Positions 28,623 to 39,700 of a stretch of 64,000 bases of DNA are shown piece by piece (position 1 is the first letter of the stretch; each line of letters begins with the position of its first letter). Origin of the DNA: Acidipila sp. EB88 (lineage in GTDB: Bacteria > Acidobacteriota > Terriglobia > Terriglobales > Acidobacteriaceae); contig NZ_QWEV01000005.1 of assembly GCF_003858395.1 (NCBI RefSeq), positions 1,426,001 to 1,490,000 on the forward strand, given 5' to 3'. A model generated the notes under the pieces. The model worked only from the letters and a program-made list of their open reading frames with translations. It was not told the origin of the DNA and ran no database searches. The position numbers and the translations under genes were made by a program.

Positions 28623-30693
28623 CTAACCATCGCCTCGAGCCTGAGCGAGGTCGATCGACGTGCGGCTGTATGGCAGGAAGACGCTGAAGACTGAGCCTGA
28701 GAGCCCCAACCGCTCACTACTGCGCACGGCAATTCGTCCATCGTGACGATCCAGGATCTCCTTGCTGATCCAAAGACCGAGTCCTGTTCCCCCAATGCCC
28801 TTCGTAGTGTAGAAAGCGTCAAAGAGCCTGGCTTGCGTCTCCTTGGACATACCCGTCCCAGTATCCGCGATCGTGATCACCATCCCTCGCGCCTCTGTTC
28901 GCCAGTGCCGACCATCTCGACCGCGGAGGAACAGCGTCCCGCCTCGTCCATGCATAGCGTCGATAGCGTTCCCGATCAGGTTGCTCAACACCTGACGGAT
29001 CTCCCCTTCGAAACAGACCACCGGCCGCGTTGTTCGATCCTTCTGATCCACCGAAATGTGCGAGTTCGTGATGCGACTTCGCCGTCCGACCAGGATGTCA
29101 GCAATGAGTTCTTCAAACGTGATGGTCTGTGGACGTGTCGCCTGCCTATGAAATCGGAGTGCCTGGTTGGTGATGGCCGAGGCTCTTCGCAGTTCCGTGT
29201 CCGCCGTTTCGAGAAAACTGTCTCGCTTCGTGCATGCTTTCGGCACTTTGCGCCAGGTAGAGGAGGTTGGTGACCGCCTCTAGCGGGTTGTTGATCTCGT
29301 GCGCCATGGTCGAGGCTAAGCGGCCGACGGCAGCCAGCTTTTCGGCACGGATCAGCGCAGCATCAGCCGACTTCCGGTCGGTGACGTCGATGTTGAAGCC
29401 GATGATGGCAGCCGGCTTCCCTGCTGGGGATAGCACCGGCTTCCCGAACGCTTGAGTCCAGTGCGTCGAACCATCTGGCCAAAGAACTCGGAACTCTGCT
29501 TTGTACTCGCCCGTTCCAGCCAGTGCCGGTTGAAGACTTTCGAGCACTTCGGCAACGTCATCAGGATGAAGAAAATTCAACGTACTCTGCACGTTGCTGA
29601 TCTCAGCCGCAGGACGCCCGTAAGCCCACATGCTCTCCGCCCCCCACAGGAGATCCCCGGTGGCGAGGTTCCACTCCCAGGTCGCAACCCGCCCCGCAGC
29701 CTGAGCAATGCTGAGCCGCTCCGCAGTGCGCGCAAGAGACTCTTCTGTAAGCTTGCGTTGGGTGATGTCCTCACAGATCCCCACCATTCGCTGCTGCCCT
29801 GCAGTCATGAGGACTCGCGCTCTCGCCCGAAGCCAGCATGCAGAGGCACCTTCTCCGACGCGATACTCGCTGTCGTAGGGCTTACCATTGATCGCATCTG
29901 CGAACTCCCTGCCTACCCGTTCTCGATCCTCTGGATGGATGGCCTGGAGCCACTCTTCCGCCGGCCCTTCCCCATCTGCCACCCCGAAAAGCTCTCTCAT
30001 CTTCGCGTCGCCGCCGACGATGTTGCGAGCGGGATCAAAGAACCAGGCCGCGATCCCAGCTGCCTCGGCCGCGAGCGTCATCTGCAACTCGCTCTCGCGG
30101 AGGTTTTCTCTGGTATCGCTGAGACGCTTCGCTTCACTGGCGGCATCCATCAATGCTTTGCGGTGATCAAGCAGGACTGAGGTTTGACGGGCGAGTGCTT
30201 CTAGGGCGGATAGCTGCTTCGAAGAGAGCGTTCGCGGGACCGTATCGATCACGCAGACGGTGCCGAGAACATGGCCACCGTGCAGGATAGGAGCACCTGC
30301 GTAGAAGCGAATGTTCGGGTCTCCCAAGACCAGCGGATTGCCTCGGAAGCGAGCATCAAGTTGCGCATCCTCGACTACCAGGGTTTCCTTGGTTGGGATG
30401 GTATGCGCGCAGAAGCTTTGTGAGCGTGGAGTCTCCCTTGCTCCCAGGCCAACTTCTGACTTAAACCACTGGCGGTTCTCATCCACGAAGGAGATGAGAG
30501 AGATCGGCGTCCCACAGATAAACGAAGCAAGCGAAGTGATGTCCTCAAAACTCTGCTCTGGGAGTGAGTCGAGGACCGAGAAGCTTTGTACTCTCGCGAT
30601 ACGGGCCAGTTCCTGGGGATCCTGCGAAGCCGTTGATCGTTCCACAAACTTGATTTTCTCACGTTGGTATGTAGGTGCTATCCGCTCTTCCAT
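28623..30693 (-). pseudogene. GAF-PAS-PAS sensor histidine kinase, frameshifted
   Basis: Two frames together encode one kinase of about 690 residues. The first, from ATG 30693, has a GAF domain (FSVLDSLPEQSFEDITSLAS, CAHTIP, YAGAPI), two PAS domains (each ending in GICEDITQRK- or GFNIDVTDRK-like motifs), then the dimerisation helix with the His box STMAHEINNP. A one-base shift between about 29210 and 29250 breaks it, and the second frame carries LETADTELRR, the N-box (QVLSNLIGNAIDAM), the G1 box (ADTGTGMS) and GGTGLGLWISKEI. The complete paralogue at 59170-61767 shows that one continuous frame is expected. No response regulator gene is adjacent. Confidence 0.85.
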
Positions 30694-30880
30694 CCGGTCC
30701 CTGCGCACAGGGCCTGCGGGACCAGGCAGATCGGTCCAACCTTGTGCGTCAAAGCTCTGCTGCTCGAAGTCGATCCTGCCGGGCTGGTCGTGGCCATCAT
30801 CCGGAGAGTGAAGGCGGCCGTCAAAAACAATATGATCCTTTCGATGCCTCAGCAGCTCGGCGTTCTAGCTACCTTCCTGC

Positions 30881-32329
30881 TCACGGGTATAACTTCGCCG
30901 GCAGGATCTCGGGCTCTGGTTCTCCGGCTGTGATTAACAGCCTTTTTAATTGCTCCCGCAATTCGTCGGCTTTGACGCGGTACTCCTTTCTCCCCGCGAG
31001 ATTCACCAACTCATTTGGATCAGCGCGCTGATCGTACATCTGATATTCGCTGTAACTCCGGGCCGCCGGCTGCTTTGTGTTCCCTGAGAGATCAGCGACA
31101 CAGTAGGTCCAGTCTGGTGTGCGGACCGCGCGGCCCGTCATCGACTCGCTGATTTGAATCAGTTGTTCGTTCGGCCAGTGTTGACGGGCGTCCGGATTGT
31201 TCAGGAGCGGCAGCACGCTGCGACCTTTCCAGGTAGGCGGAACAGGAAGACCCGCGGCTTCGAGAAGTGTCGGTGCGAGATCGATCAGACCCACGAGTTC
31301 AGGCACCTGTTGCGTGCCGCGAAAGCTTGGACCATCGATGATGAGCGGAACACGGATCGAGCTGTTGTGGGTGCTGCGCTTGTACTCCTGGTTGCGCGTC
31401 ATGAAGTGGCAGCCGTGATCGCTGAGAAAGACAAAGATGGTGTTCTCAGCGAGGTGCTCTTCTTCGAGGACACGCCGGATGCGGCCGACCGATTGATCGA
31501 TCGACTCGATGCAGCCGTAGTAGTCGGGCAATTGCGCCTGCCAGGTGCCGGGCAGTGCACGAAGGTCGTCAGGAACGGTGGAGTTCACGTAGCGGGCAGC
31601 CGCGCCTCTCGGAGCGATCGGCTGGTGCATATCGTTTTGCTGATGAGGCTCGAGCTGTGAGACGAACAGGAAGAATGGCTTGCTTTGTTTCTCGCGAAGG
31701 AAGCGCTCGGCGCGATCGGTAAGGAAGTCGACCCGGTACTCGTCCTTGTAAGCGATGGGTTGATTGTCGCTATCCCAGATGGTTCCTTCATAGGGATGCG
31801 AGGTGTTTTCGATGGCATTTGCACCTTCCCATAAATCGAGGAAGCCGCCACGGTCATCGGCCTTTACGGGACCAGAGCTGCCACCCTGCGCGGGATTTTC
31901 GAGCGCGAGATGCCACTTGCCGATCAGGTTCGCACTATACCCTGCTTTGCGGAGTTCGCCTGCAAGGGTCGGGAGTGACTTATCAAGCGCGAGGCCGTTG
32001 TGCCATACGCCAGTTTCGGTGGCATAGCGACTTGTGAAAATCACAGAGCGCGATGGAGCGCAGACAGGTTGATTGGTCACCGTCTGGGTAAAGTTCTTGC
32101 CGCGGGCAGCGAGCGCGTCGATGTTCGGTGTTTGCGTGGAGCCGTTGCGACCATTGGCGCCGACAAAGTCCCAGCGGAACTGGTCAGCGAGATAGAGCAC
32201 GATATTCGGCTGCGTCGCTGGCTGAGCAGGTAGGGCTGGCTGCGCTTCACTTGCGGAAGGGAGCGTTGCGGCAGCAGCAGCGGCCACTGTTCCCTTGAGA
32301 AAGGCCCTTCGGCTTTCGTTGTCTGACAT
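30881..32329 (-). CDS. Tat-exported sulfatase
   Basis: The 482-residue enzyme removes sulfate esters from an unknown substrate in the periplasm. The Tat signal is SRRAFLKG with a poly-Ala stretch. The formylglycine motif is CAPSR (C90), which needs oxidation by a maturase not seen in this window. Metal and substrate residues appear in LADQFRWD, LIGKWHL, LEPHQQNDMH and SDHGCHF. The ATG at 32329 lies nine bases downstream of the TonB receptor stop, whose TAG is part of the AGGAG ribosome site, so the two are coupled. Its C-terminal LINLAGRKEYR-like region is typical. Confidence 0.92.
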   Translation of the reverse strand: MSDNESRRAFLKGTVAAAAAATLPSASEAQPALPAQPATQPNIVLYLADQFRWDFVGANGRNGSTQTPNIDALAARGKNFTQTVTNQPVCAPSRSVIFTSRYATETGVWHNGLALDKSLPTLAGELRKAGYSANLIGKWHLALENPAQGGSSGPVKADDRGGFLDLWEGANAIENTSHPYEGTIWDSDNQPIAYKDEYRVDFLTDRAERFLREKQSKPFFLFVSQLEPHQQNDMHQPIAPRGAAARYVNSTVPDDLRALPGTWQAQLPDYYGCIESIDQSVGRIRRVLEEEHLAENTIFVFLSDHGCHFMTRNQEYKRSTHNSSIRVPLIIDGPSFRGTQQVPELVGLIDLAPTLLEAAGLPVPPTWKGRSVLPLLNNPDARQHWPNEQLIQISESMTGRAVRTPDWTYCVADLSGNTKQPAARSYSEYQMYDQRADPNELVNLAGRKEYRVKADELREQLKRLLITAGEPEPEILPAKLYP

Positions 32330-32337
32330 GGAGGCTC

Positions 32338-35300
32338 CTACCAGTAAAGCTTGGCGGCAAACTGCAGTTGTCGTGAATTTGTCAGCGTACTTGTAATGGA
32401 CGCGAAGGAAGATGGCGAGGTAAACGTCAGGCTGCCGGGATTGGCGAAGTTCGGCGTATTGGTGACGTTGAAGGCTTCGGCGCGTAGCTCCAGTCGCGTC
32501 TGCTCGAACAGTGGGATCTGGCGGAAGAGCGATGCATCGAGCCTGCGGTCCGGCGGTCCACTGACCTGCGTCGGGGAACCACCCAGCGCGGCAAGACCAG
32601 TGGCGGTAGCAGCGGGATTGGCAAAGGCTGCGGGATTGAGGAACTGCGCGACGGGGTGTGCATGCGAGTAGAGGCTCTGGCCTGGCACCGTAAAAGCATT
32701 GCAGCCGAGACCTGCGGCCGTGGTCGTGGTGCACGCTACGGTGAAGGGTTGACCATCCTGCACGACAGCGATGGCCTGCAGCGACCAGCCGCCAGCGATG
32801 GCAGAGGCTGCGCCATGTGTGAGCAAGGCGTGATCGCGGCCAAAGGGAAGCTCGTAGGTGCCGCTTGCGTGAAAGATGTTGCGGACGTCGGTGTCGCAGC
32901 GACCGTAATCGAAACCGATGCCTGCTCCCGGGACATAAGGAGCGCGGTAGGCGCCGATGTCATTATCGAGCTGATCGCGGGCATCGCCCAGGCACTTCGA
33001 CCGCGTGTAGTTCGCGTCGAGCAGCATGTCGCGTGCCCAGCGTCGAGTTACATCGATCTGCAAGCCGTTGTAATTGGTTGCGCCTTCGGGCGTGATGAAG
33101 GTACCGCCGCGGGCGAAATCCGGAAAGAAGCTGTTTGTCTGCGCGTTGGCATTCGCAGGGAGCACGGCGCCCAACGTATTTGTACTGATGGGTGTTTGCA
33201 GGTGGCGCGACAGAGAGCCTGCATACGCAAGCTTCAAGACCGTGGTCGGTGTGAGCTGATATTGCAGCTGCACGTTGAACGCCTCGTCATAGGCGCTTTT
33301 CCATGTGTACTGACGGCCGAGTAGCGTGATGCTGGAGAGGTTTGCTCCGTCTGCACTGAGCGGGACGTTGGTGAGGCCGTTGCCCAGCGTGCCTATGGAG
33401 TTCGTTGCCGTCAGTGGTGTGACGGCGTTGGCCGCGGAGTAGCTCGTGGCGATATTGAAGGGGAAGTTAGCGGCGGGGCTCGCGCTGAGACCGTAGTTCT
33501 CATACCCGCCGTAGAAGAGGCCGAAGCCGGCGTGGATAACGGTACGCGGGTTCACCTGGTAGGCGAAGCCTACGCGTGGAGCAAAATTCGTGTGCTGCGC
33601 TGTACCCAAACCATTGTTGGTCGTCGGTACGAAGGCGATGTTGTCCTTCGCGAGCAGGCTAAGAAAAGCCTGCGGCACATTTGCCGCCTGCCGCTCCGGA
33701 ATGAAGAACTTGGCACCCAATGCTGGATCCGAGGGGCCCGGCACGAAGTTGGCCTGGCGACCGGATTCTTCTGTGGGGACGCCGTAGTATTCCCAGCGCA
33801 GGCCGAGGTTCAGGGTGAGGGCGTCGGTAGCTCGCCAGTCATCCTGCAGATAGGCGCCGGTGTACCAGCGGTGCAGATTGCTGATGGGCGGGAAGCTGGA
33901 TGCGCTGACGCTGTTTGCCCCGCCCACGTTGCTGAGGCCACCAGTGACTGTAGTCGCGCCCGGGTTGAGGAGGAATTGCGCGCGGTCCGTGGAGCCGTCC
34001 GTCTGGTTCACGACGGAGGTGTAGATGCCATTGAAGCCGAAGGCGCCGCGCGCGGCAGAGGGGGTGGACGTGGGATAGAAGATGTTTTCGTAGAGAAAAC
34101 CGGTACGCAGGGTGTCCTGCCTAAGCGAGATGGTCACGTTGTCGGAAGCCTGCGTGATGTCGCTCGCCTTGTTGCTGGGCAAGGAGCCGGACTGACCGAG
34201 ACCAGCAAGCGTGCCGAAGGAGAGCGTCGGCAGGCCACCGTTGCCCGCAAACTGCGGAATACCGCCAATGCCGTACTCGGCGGGAATGCCAAGCTGGTTG
34301 GCGTAGGGCTGACGACGAATATCCGACACGCGGCTGTAGCCAAAGCGTGCCTCGTTCACGACGTGGGGCGTAAAGATGTGGGTCTCGCTTACCGCAACGT
34401 TCTGGGCCTGGGTCGCGCCGTTACCGGGCCGGCTGGCCTGCCCGTCCGCGATGCCCTGAAAGGGACCAGGATTGAGCTGATCGGTGTCGAGATAGCTGTA
34501 GCGGGCGAAGGCGGAGTCGCTGTCGGTAAAGTGCTGGTCGATGCGGAAGTCGATGCCGTCGCTGTTGTTCGTGACTGTGGGAAACGACGTGTAGTTATTC
34601 GTGATACCCGCGGCTGTGGGCGAGGGGAATAGGTTCAGCAGCTGAATTGCGGATGGACTCAGGCGCGTGGCTGGGAGCTTGTTGAGCAACGCCTTCTGGG
34701 CAGGAGTGGTGAAGTTGCTCTGACCCCGGAGCGCGCCCGCGTAGAAAGGATCACGAGTGTAGCCGGTGCTGGTAGCGACGAGACCGCTGGGCGAGTCGAT
34801 CTTCCCTGCAGTGACTGCCCGACTCGTCGCTGGATCGAAGATCGTACCAACCGGAAAGATTCTGCCCAGCGTGTCGGTCCTGGTGCCGGTCTGAAGAGTA
34901 ATCAGATCCTGCAGGTTGGTGTACCCGGAGGAGCGTTCTGCCGCCGTCGGCACAGTGACCACCTTGCTCGCGTCCTGCGCGATGCGTGTTCCCTGGTAGT
35001 CGAAGAAGAAGAAGGTACGGCCATGGCCGTTGTAGAGCTTTGGAATCACGACAGGACCGCCGACAGCAAAGCCGAACTGGTTTTGCCGATAGGCAGGCTT
35101 GGCAGCGGCTGTAGCAAAATAGTTGCGCGCGTCGAGAACGTCATTGCGCAGGTACTCCCAGGCGTCGCCGTGGAATTGGTCGGCACCTGCTTTGCTCGAG
35201 ACGTTGAGCACCGCTCCGGCAGAGTGGCCAAACTCGGCCGAGTAGTTGCTGGTCTGAACGACAAACTCCTGCAATGCGTCGGGCGGAGGCATGATGACGT

Positions 35301-35925
35301 ACTGCGTCTGGTTGACGTAGTCGGCGATGGCAGCATTGTTGTCGATGCCGTCGAGCAGGTAGTCGTTCTGGCCGCGGCGTGCGCCGTTGGCGCTGAAGGA
35401 CCCACTCGCGGCAAGTCCCCGCGAGTCCGCCTGCGAATTCGTTATGCCGGGCGCGGTCTGGGCGAGGAACGTGGCGTTGCGGCCATTGAGCGGCAGGTCG
35501 TTGATGCTGCGTTCGCTGACCAGCTGCTGGAGCGAGGAGCTCTCGACCTCGAGCTGGGGAGTACCGGCCGCGACCTTCACGGTCTGGCTGAGCGTGCCTA
35601 CTTCAAGAACGAGATCTTCGCGCAGGGTGGCCTGGGCCGTGACTGAAATGCCTGTCTTTACAGACTGTTCAAAGCCAGGCTCCTGCACGGTGAGTGTGTA
35701 GGTACCGATGGCTAGCGGGGAGAAGCTGAAGTCGCCGTTGCGACCTGAGGTGAGGGTGCGGTCAGCGCCAGTAGCTTCGTTATGAAGCACGATGCTTGCG
35801 CCGGCAAGCCTCTGTTGCTGGCCATCGGCCACGGTGCCGCTAATGGAGCCGCTATCGACCTGCGCCCGGGCGACGAGAGCCGGACCTGCGAACGCAAGGA
35901 CAAGAAAAGCCTTTTGAAGGGACAC
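32338..35925 (-). CDS. TonB-dependent receptor, Oar-like (island copy)
   Basis: The 1195-residue outer-membrane receptor has a signal peptide (LQKAFLVLAFAGPALVARA), a carboxypeptidase-regulatory-like domain at about residues 22-105 (GSISGTVADGQQQ, GNFSFSPLAIGTYTLTV-type), a plug starting around 120 with LPLNGRNATFLAQTAPG, and then a long beta-barrel ending in aromatic AAKLYW. The start is a GTG at 35925, preferred over in-frame upstream codons because GGAGGAA is well placed and the signal peptide then begins at once. It leads the two-gene unit with the sulfatase, as in glycan-uptake pairs. Confidence 0.88.
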   Translation of the reverse strand: MSLQKAFLVLAFAGPALVARAQVDSGSISGTVADGQQQRLAGASIVLHNEATGADRTLTSGRNGDFSFSPLAIGTYTLTVQEPGFEQSVKTGISVTAQATLREDLVLEVGTLSQTVKVAAGTPQLEVESSSLQQLVSERSINDLPLNGRNATFLAQTAPGITNSQADSRGLAASGSFSANGARRGQNDYLLDGIDNNAAIADYVNQTQYVIMPPPDALQEFVVQTSNYSAEFGHSAGAVLNVSSKAGADQFHGDAWEYLRNDVLDARNYFATAAAKPAYRQNQFGFAVGGPVVIPKLYNGHGRTFFFFDYQGTRIAQDASKVVTVPTAAERSSGYTNLQDLITLQTGTRTDTLGRIFPVGTIFDPATSRAVTAGKIDSPSGLVATSTGYTRDPFYAGALRGQSNFTTPAQKALLNKLPATRLSPSAIQLLNLFPSPTAAGITNNYTSFPTVTNNSDGIDFRIDQHFTDSDSAFARYSYLDTDQLNPGPFQGIADGQASRPGNGATQAQNVAVSETHIFTPHVVNEARFGYSRVSDIRRQPYANQLGIPAEYGIGGIPQFAGNGGLPTLSFGTLAGLGQSGSLPSNKASDITQASDNVTISLRQDTLRTGFLYENIFYPTSTPSAARGAFGFNGIYTSVVNQTDGSTDRAQFLLNPGATTVTGGLSNVGGANSVSASSFPPISNLHRWYTGAYLQDDWRATDALTLNLGLRWEYYGVPTEESGRQANFVPGPSDPALGAKFFIPERQAANVPQAFLSLLAKDNIAFVPTTNNGLGTAQHTNFAPRVGFAYQVNPRTVIHAGFGLFYGGYENYGLSASPAANFPFNIATSYSAANAVTPLTATNSIGTLGNGLTNVPLSADGANLSSITLLGRQYTWKSAYDEAFNVQLQYQLTPTTVLKLAYAGSLSRHLQTPISTNTLGAVLPANANAQTNSFFPDFARGGTFITPEGATNYNGLQIDVTRRWARDMLLDANYTRSKCLGDARDQLDNDIGAYRAPYVPGAGIGFDYGRCDTDVRNIFHASGTYELPFGRDHALLTHGAASAIAGGWSLQAIAVVQDGQPFTVACTTTTAAGLGCNAFTVPGQSLYSHAHPVAQFLNPAAFANPAATATGLAALGGSPTQVSGPPDRRLDASLFRQIPLFEQTRLELRAEAFNVTNTPNFANPGSLTFTSPSSFASITSTLTNSRQLQFAAKLYW

Positions 35926-36495
35926 TCTTCCTCCGGGTCTGGTGGAGCAAAAGCAGCCTGTTCCTAGCGGCGAAAGACACGCACAGAACGGGCTTACATT
36001 CGGACTGATTGATAGGAGGAGTGCGGGATCAGCGAGGACAGGAACAACAACCGCCACAGGGGGCGGCAGGACGGAGGCCGAGTGTAGTAGCCAGAACGGG
36101 TTGTTGTGGGAACCAGATCATCTTGTCCGTTGCCTTTCGCCGAGAATAGGGCGGAAGCTGTTCCGTGTCAACTGGGCTGCGGTCTTTGCGCAACGTGTCG
36201 CCTGCTCCGCTCGGTACATATTCCAAGTCTTGCTTCCCAAGCGTGAGAAGCGCATCTTGTGTGGCGGTCGGGCGCGCTGGCTTATGCCCGCGTGCGGACA
36301 ACACATGGATGATTCGCGTGGCTGTCAGAATCTCGGCTCTCTTGATCGCTAAAAAGGCTGATGAAAGCGAGAGGTGCTCCGGAGCTGCTCCAATCAGTGC
36401 AGCTTCGGTATTGCTGGGCCTACATCGAAGTGGATTTCTCTGGCATGTAAGCGACTCCAGGGTCAGGCACTTACGGTTTACACTCCTCAGTTTCA

Positions 36496-36534
36496 GGACC
36501 AGGGGGTCTGAGGTTCGAATCCTCTCCCCACCAT
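36496..36534 (+). repeat. Direct repeat (attachment-like), right copy; degenerate tRNA-Pro 3' half
   Basis: GGACCAGGGGGTC, then GAGGTTCGAATCCTCT, then CCCC and ACCATT repeat the tRNA-Pro anticodon stem through CCA, with a changed base before GAGG and a loss of bases in the acceptor strand. No 5' half is found, so it cannot make a tRNA. Confidence 0.7.
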
Positions 36535-36567
36535 TCAAGCGGACGCGGATCAAGCGACTCAAGCAAC

Positions 36568-36592
36568 AAAGCCACCCCAGCCGGGTGGCTTT
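36568..36592. terminator. Hairpin after the degenerate tRNA copy
   Basis: AAAGCCACCC and GGGTGGCTTT form a stem around CAGCC. It echoes the terminator after the intact tRNA-Pro, which is one more sign that this is the other side of the duplicated tRNA end. The A/T ends could allow termination in both directions. Confidence 0.6.
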
Positions 36593-36766
36593 CTCCAGTT
36601 ACAGCATGGGTACGTTCAAAAGCGCAGCTGCGGATGGACCCCAGGGTTCTCCGCTCCTGATCAAAGGGTCCTTGGCACCAGAACTCATGGCGCGAAGGCT
36701 CTCAAACGCGTCGCGAAGCAGCGGCTTCGTCCACCGTTTCGGGAGCCCGACCTATCGCTGCGCTGC

Positions 36767-39700
36767 TTACTGCACGGTCAGCGTCACGACCTGGCTCCGC
36801 TGCTGTGTTCCGCTGGTCGCGGTGACAGTGAGCGTGTAGGGTCGCGGAGCTGTTGTGAAGGTCAAGCCGCAGCCGCATAACCCGGCCGCCATGCCCGACA
36901 ACACGAGCACCCACGCCAGCGTCTTTCCGTGCAACGAATGCAGCAGCCTGCGCCTGTTCCGCACGGGCAGCAGCAGGACCGCTGCCAGCGCCATCCCGGA
37001 CCCGGCGAGCCCTGCTCCGAACCTCCCCAGCCCGGACGACGACCCTTGGTTTGCGGCCGTGGTCTTCGCGGCTCGCACCGTCTTGATGGTCATACCGATT
37101 GTGGTGGCCTCGGCATCGGCAGCGACGGTTTGCGGCGTGAAGGTCGCCGTGGCGCCATCCGGCAGACCCGTGACCGTGAAGGTCACTGCCTGCGGGTAGG
37201 CTCCGTACACCGGTGCCAGTGCAAAGTTGTAGGTTGCTGCCGCGTTTGCTGCAACCGTGTACGAGCTGGCCCCAGCGTTGGTGAAGGTGAAGCTTTGGGC
37301 CGCCTCCGCAACCTCGGTGCTGCCCGAGGCACTGGGTTGAAAGTTTTGATCTCCCGAGTACTTTGCCGTGATGGACGCAGTGGACGCGCTCGCCAGCTGC
37401 GTGCTCAGCTGCGCAATGCCGCCGCTGTTCAGCGTGACTGTCCGCAGCAGCGTTGCGCCGTTGTAGAAAGAGACTGTTCCTGTGGGTGTCCCCGTGGTGC
37501 TCGACACTACGGCCGCAGCAAGTGCCACCGCCTGGCCCGGCGTGATGGATGAGGCGCTCGCGCTGATCGTGCTGGTGGTCGGAGCCTTGGTGATCGCCAG
37601 GGTTCCATTGATTGTCTGCACGGTGTAATCACTGAGTGCGCTGCCCATGACGCTGGGCACAATCGCATAACTACCCGCGTCGGAGCTTGTAGTCGCCGTG
37701 GTGGTGAAGCTCTCGGTGAAGTTGTTGGCCGCGTTCGCCCCGGTGACCACCCCGGTAAACGCAGGGTTCGCCGTTCCGTACACGCGGCTTGCGTTGTTGG
37801 CTTTCGCGACCAGCGTGGCCGCGTTTACGTTGATCACGACGGACGCTGTGTTCGTTTTGTAGTCAACCGCGTCGGTGGGCGTAAAGGTTGCGGTTACAGT
37901 GTGCGCTCCGACCGCCAGCACCGTACCCGCGGGGGCGCTGTAGCTGAAGCTGCCCGCCACGGAAGCGCTGGGATCCAGTTGCACGTTCGACAGCGGGGTT
38001 CCGTAGCCGATCGCAGCCGGGGGCGCCCAGGTGAGCACGGGCAACGCCTGGTTCACCGTGAGTGTCACCGTGGTGGTGGCCGCGCTGTAGCTTGCCGGGT
38101 CCGCAGGCGTAAAGGTAGCCGTCAGGATATGCGTGCCCGCTGCGAGCACAGAACCAGCAGACGGGTTGTAGTGAACGGTGCCGGGTACCGTTGAGCTGGC
38201 ATCCAGTTGCGTGCTGGTAAGTGGCGTGCCATAGACGATGGCCGCAGGCACCGGCCATGTGAACACCGGCTTCGCCGGGTTCACCACGATCGTCGTCATC
38301 ACCGTCGCCGCCTCATAATCAGCGGCATCCGTCGGCGTAAAGCTTGCCGTCAGCGTGTGCGTGCCTGCGGCGAGCACGGTGCCGATGGGCGGGCTGTAGA
38401 TAAAGTTGCCGGGTACCGTGGACGTAGCATCCAGCTGTGCGCTGGTGAGTGCGGTGCCCGCATCGATTGCAGGAGGCATCGGCCAGGTCAACATCGCCTT
38501 GGCCTGTTGCACGACGATCGTTGTGGTTACAATTTCTGTTGCGTAATCAGCCGTGTCCGTCGGCGTAAAGCTGGCCGTCAAGGTGTGCGTGCCCACCGAA
38601 AGCCTGGTGCCGGGGCCGGGGCTGTAAGTAAAGCTGCCGGCCACAGGGGATGTGGCATCCTGCTGCGTGCTGCTAAGGACCGTACCGTACGGGATGGCCG
38701 TTGGCATCGACCACGTCAGCGCCGGCTTTGCCTGCGTGACGGTGACCACTGTGGTTGTCGAGGCGGTGTTGTAGTCGGTCGCATCATTGGGCACAAAGGT
38801 CGCCGTCAGGGTGTGCGCGCCCGCCGATAACACCGTACCAATAGGAGGGCTGTAGCTGAAGCTTCCCGCCACCCCTGTCGAGGGATCGAGCTGCGCGGCG
38901 GAGAGTGTCGTGCCGTACGTGATGGGAGCAGGCGTCGGCCAGGTCAGGGCGGGCGTGGCCTTGCTGATGACCAGTGTGCCCGTGGCTGTCCCCGTGTAGT
39001 TCGCATCGTTGACCGTCGCCACGACCGCGTAGGTGCCCACAGTAGTAGGCACCGCCGCCGAGCCCGCATACGTGAGGCTTACCGCTAGGCCGGCCGGCGT
39101 AGTGGTCGCCGTCGCTTGCAGTGGCGAGCCAGTATAGGTCTGGTTCAGGTTCCCCAGTGACACGGATGCCGTCCCGTGGGTCACTTGGAGCGTACCAGCG
39201 CCACTGGCTGCCGTGTAGTTCAGGTCTGCCGCGAGGGAAGCAGTGATCGCGTGCGTGCCTACGGCGAGGGTGGAGGTGTCGTAGTTCCCCGTGCACGTCT
39301 CGGAACTGGCTGTCGCCGTGCACATGGCGGGTACGGCGATGCCGCTGTCGATCATGAACGTGGCCGCGCCCGAGGGTGCCGCTGTGCCGGTAAAGCTGAT
39401 GGACGCGGTCAGCGGAGTGCTGGCCGTGCCGTACGTGATCGTGGCGTTTGCCACAGAGACCATGGGCGATTCGGCATTGCCTCGACCGTTCAGCGGAATG
39501 ACCTGCGTCACCCCTGCAACAGAGTTGAGGTCGGTGTCGGTGATGGCGAGCGTTCCGGAGATGTTGCCCGCTTCGGTCGGCGCAAACGAAACTGGCAGCG
39601 TGCACACTGCACCAGCTCCCAACGTTGCCGTGGAACCACCGCTGCTGATCAGCGGGCAGGCTCCGTTGCTGCTGCTGTCGAGCGTGAAGTTGTCAGCGAT

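Larger units (their letters stand above)
35926..36766. other. Intergenic region holding the right island border
   Basis: About 840 bases separate the receptor from the NHL-repeat gene. It holds the degraded tRNA copy and its hairpin. Long frames here, such as one antisense to the tRNA-like part, are artefacts. A minus-strand frame of about 50 codons at 36.61-36.75 kb (ending AALLNVPML) may be a gene stump. Promoter elements for the receptor gene are not clear. Confidence 0.4.

Noticed and set aside
36029-36562. Minus-strand frame with GGERIRTSDPLVLKL
   Set aside because: It is an antisense reading of the degraded tRNA-like segment; the motif is common in false gene calls near tRNAs.
37822-38961. 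Repeats as a possible CRISPR array
   Set aside because: The units are 228 bases, in frame and encode Ig-like domains; there are no short repeats with unique spacers.
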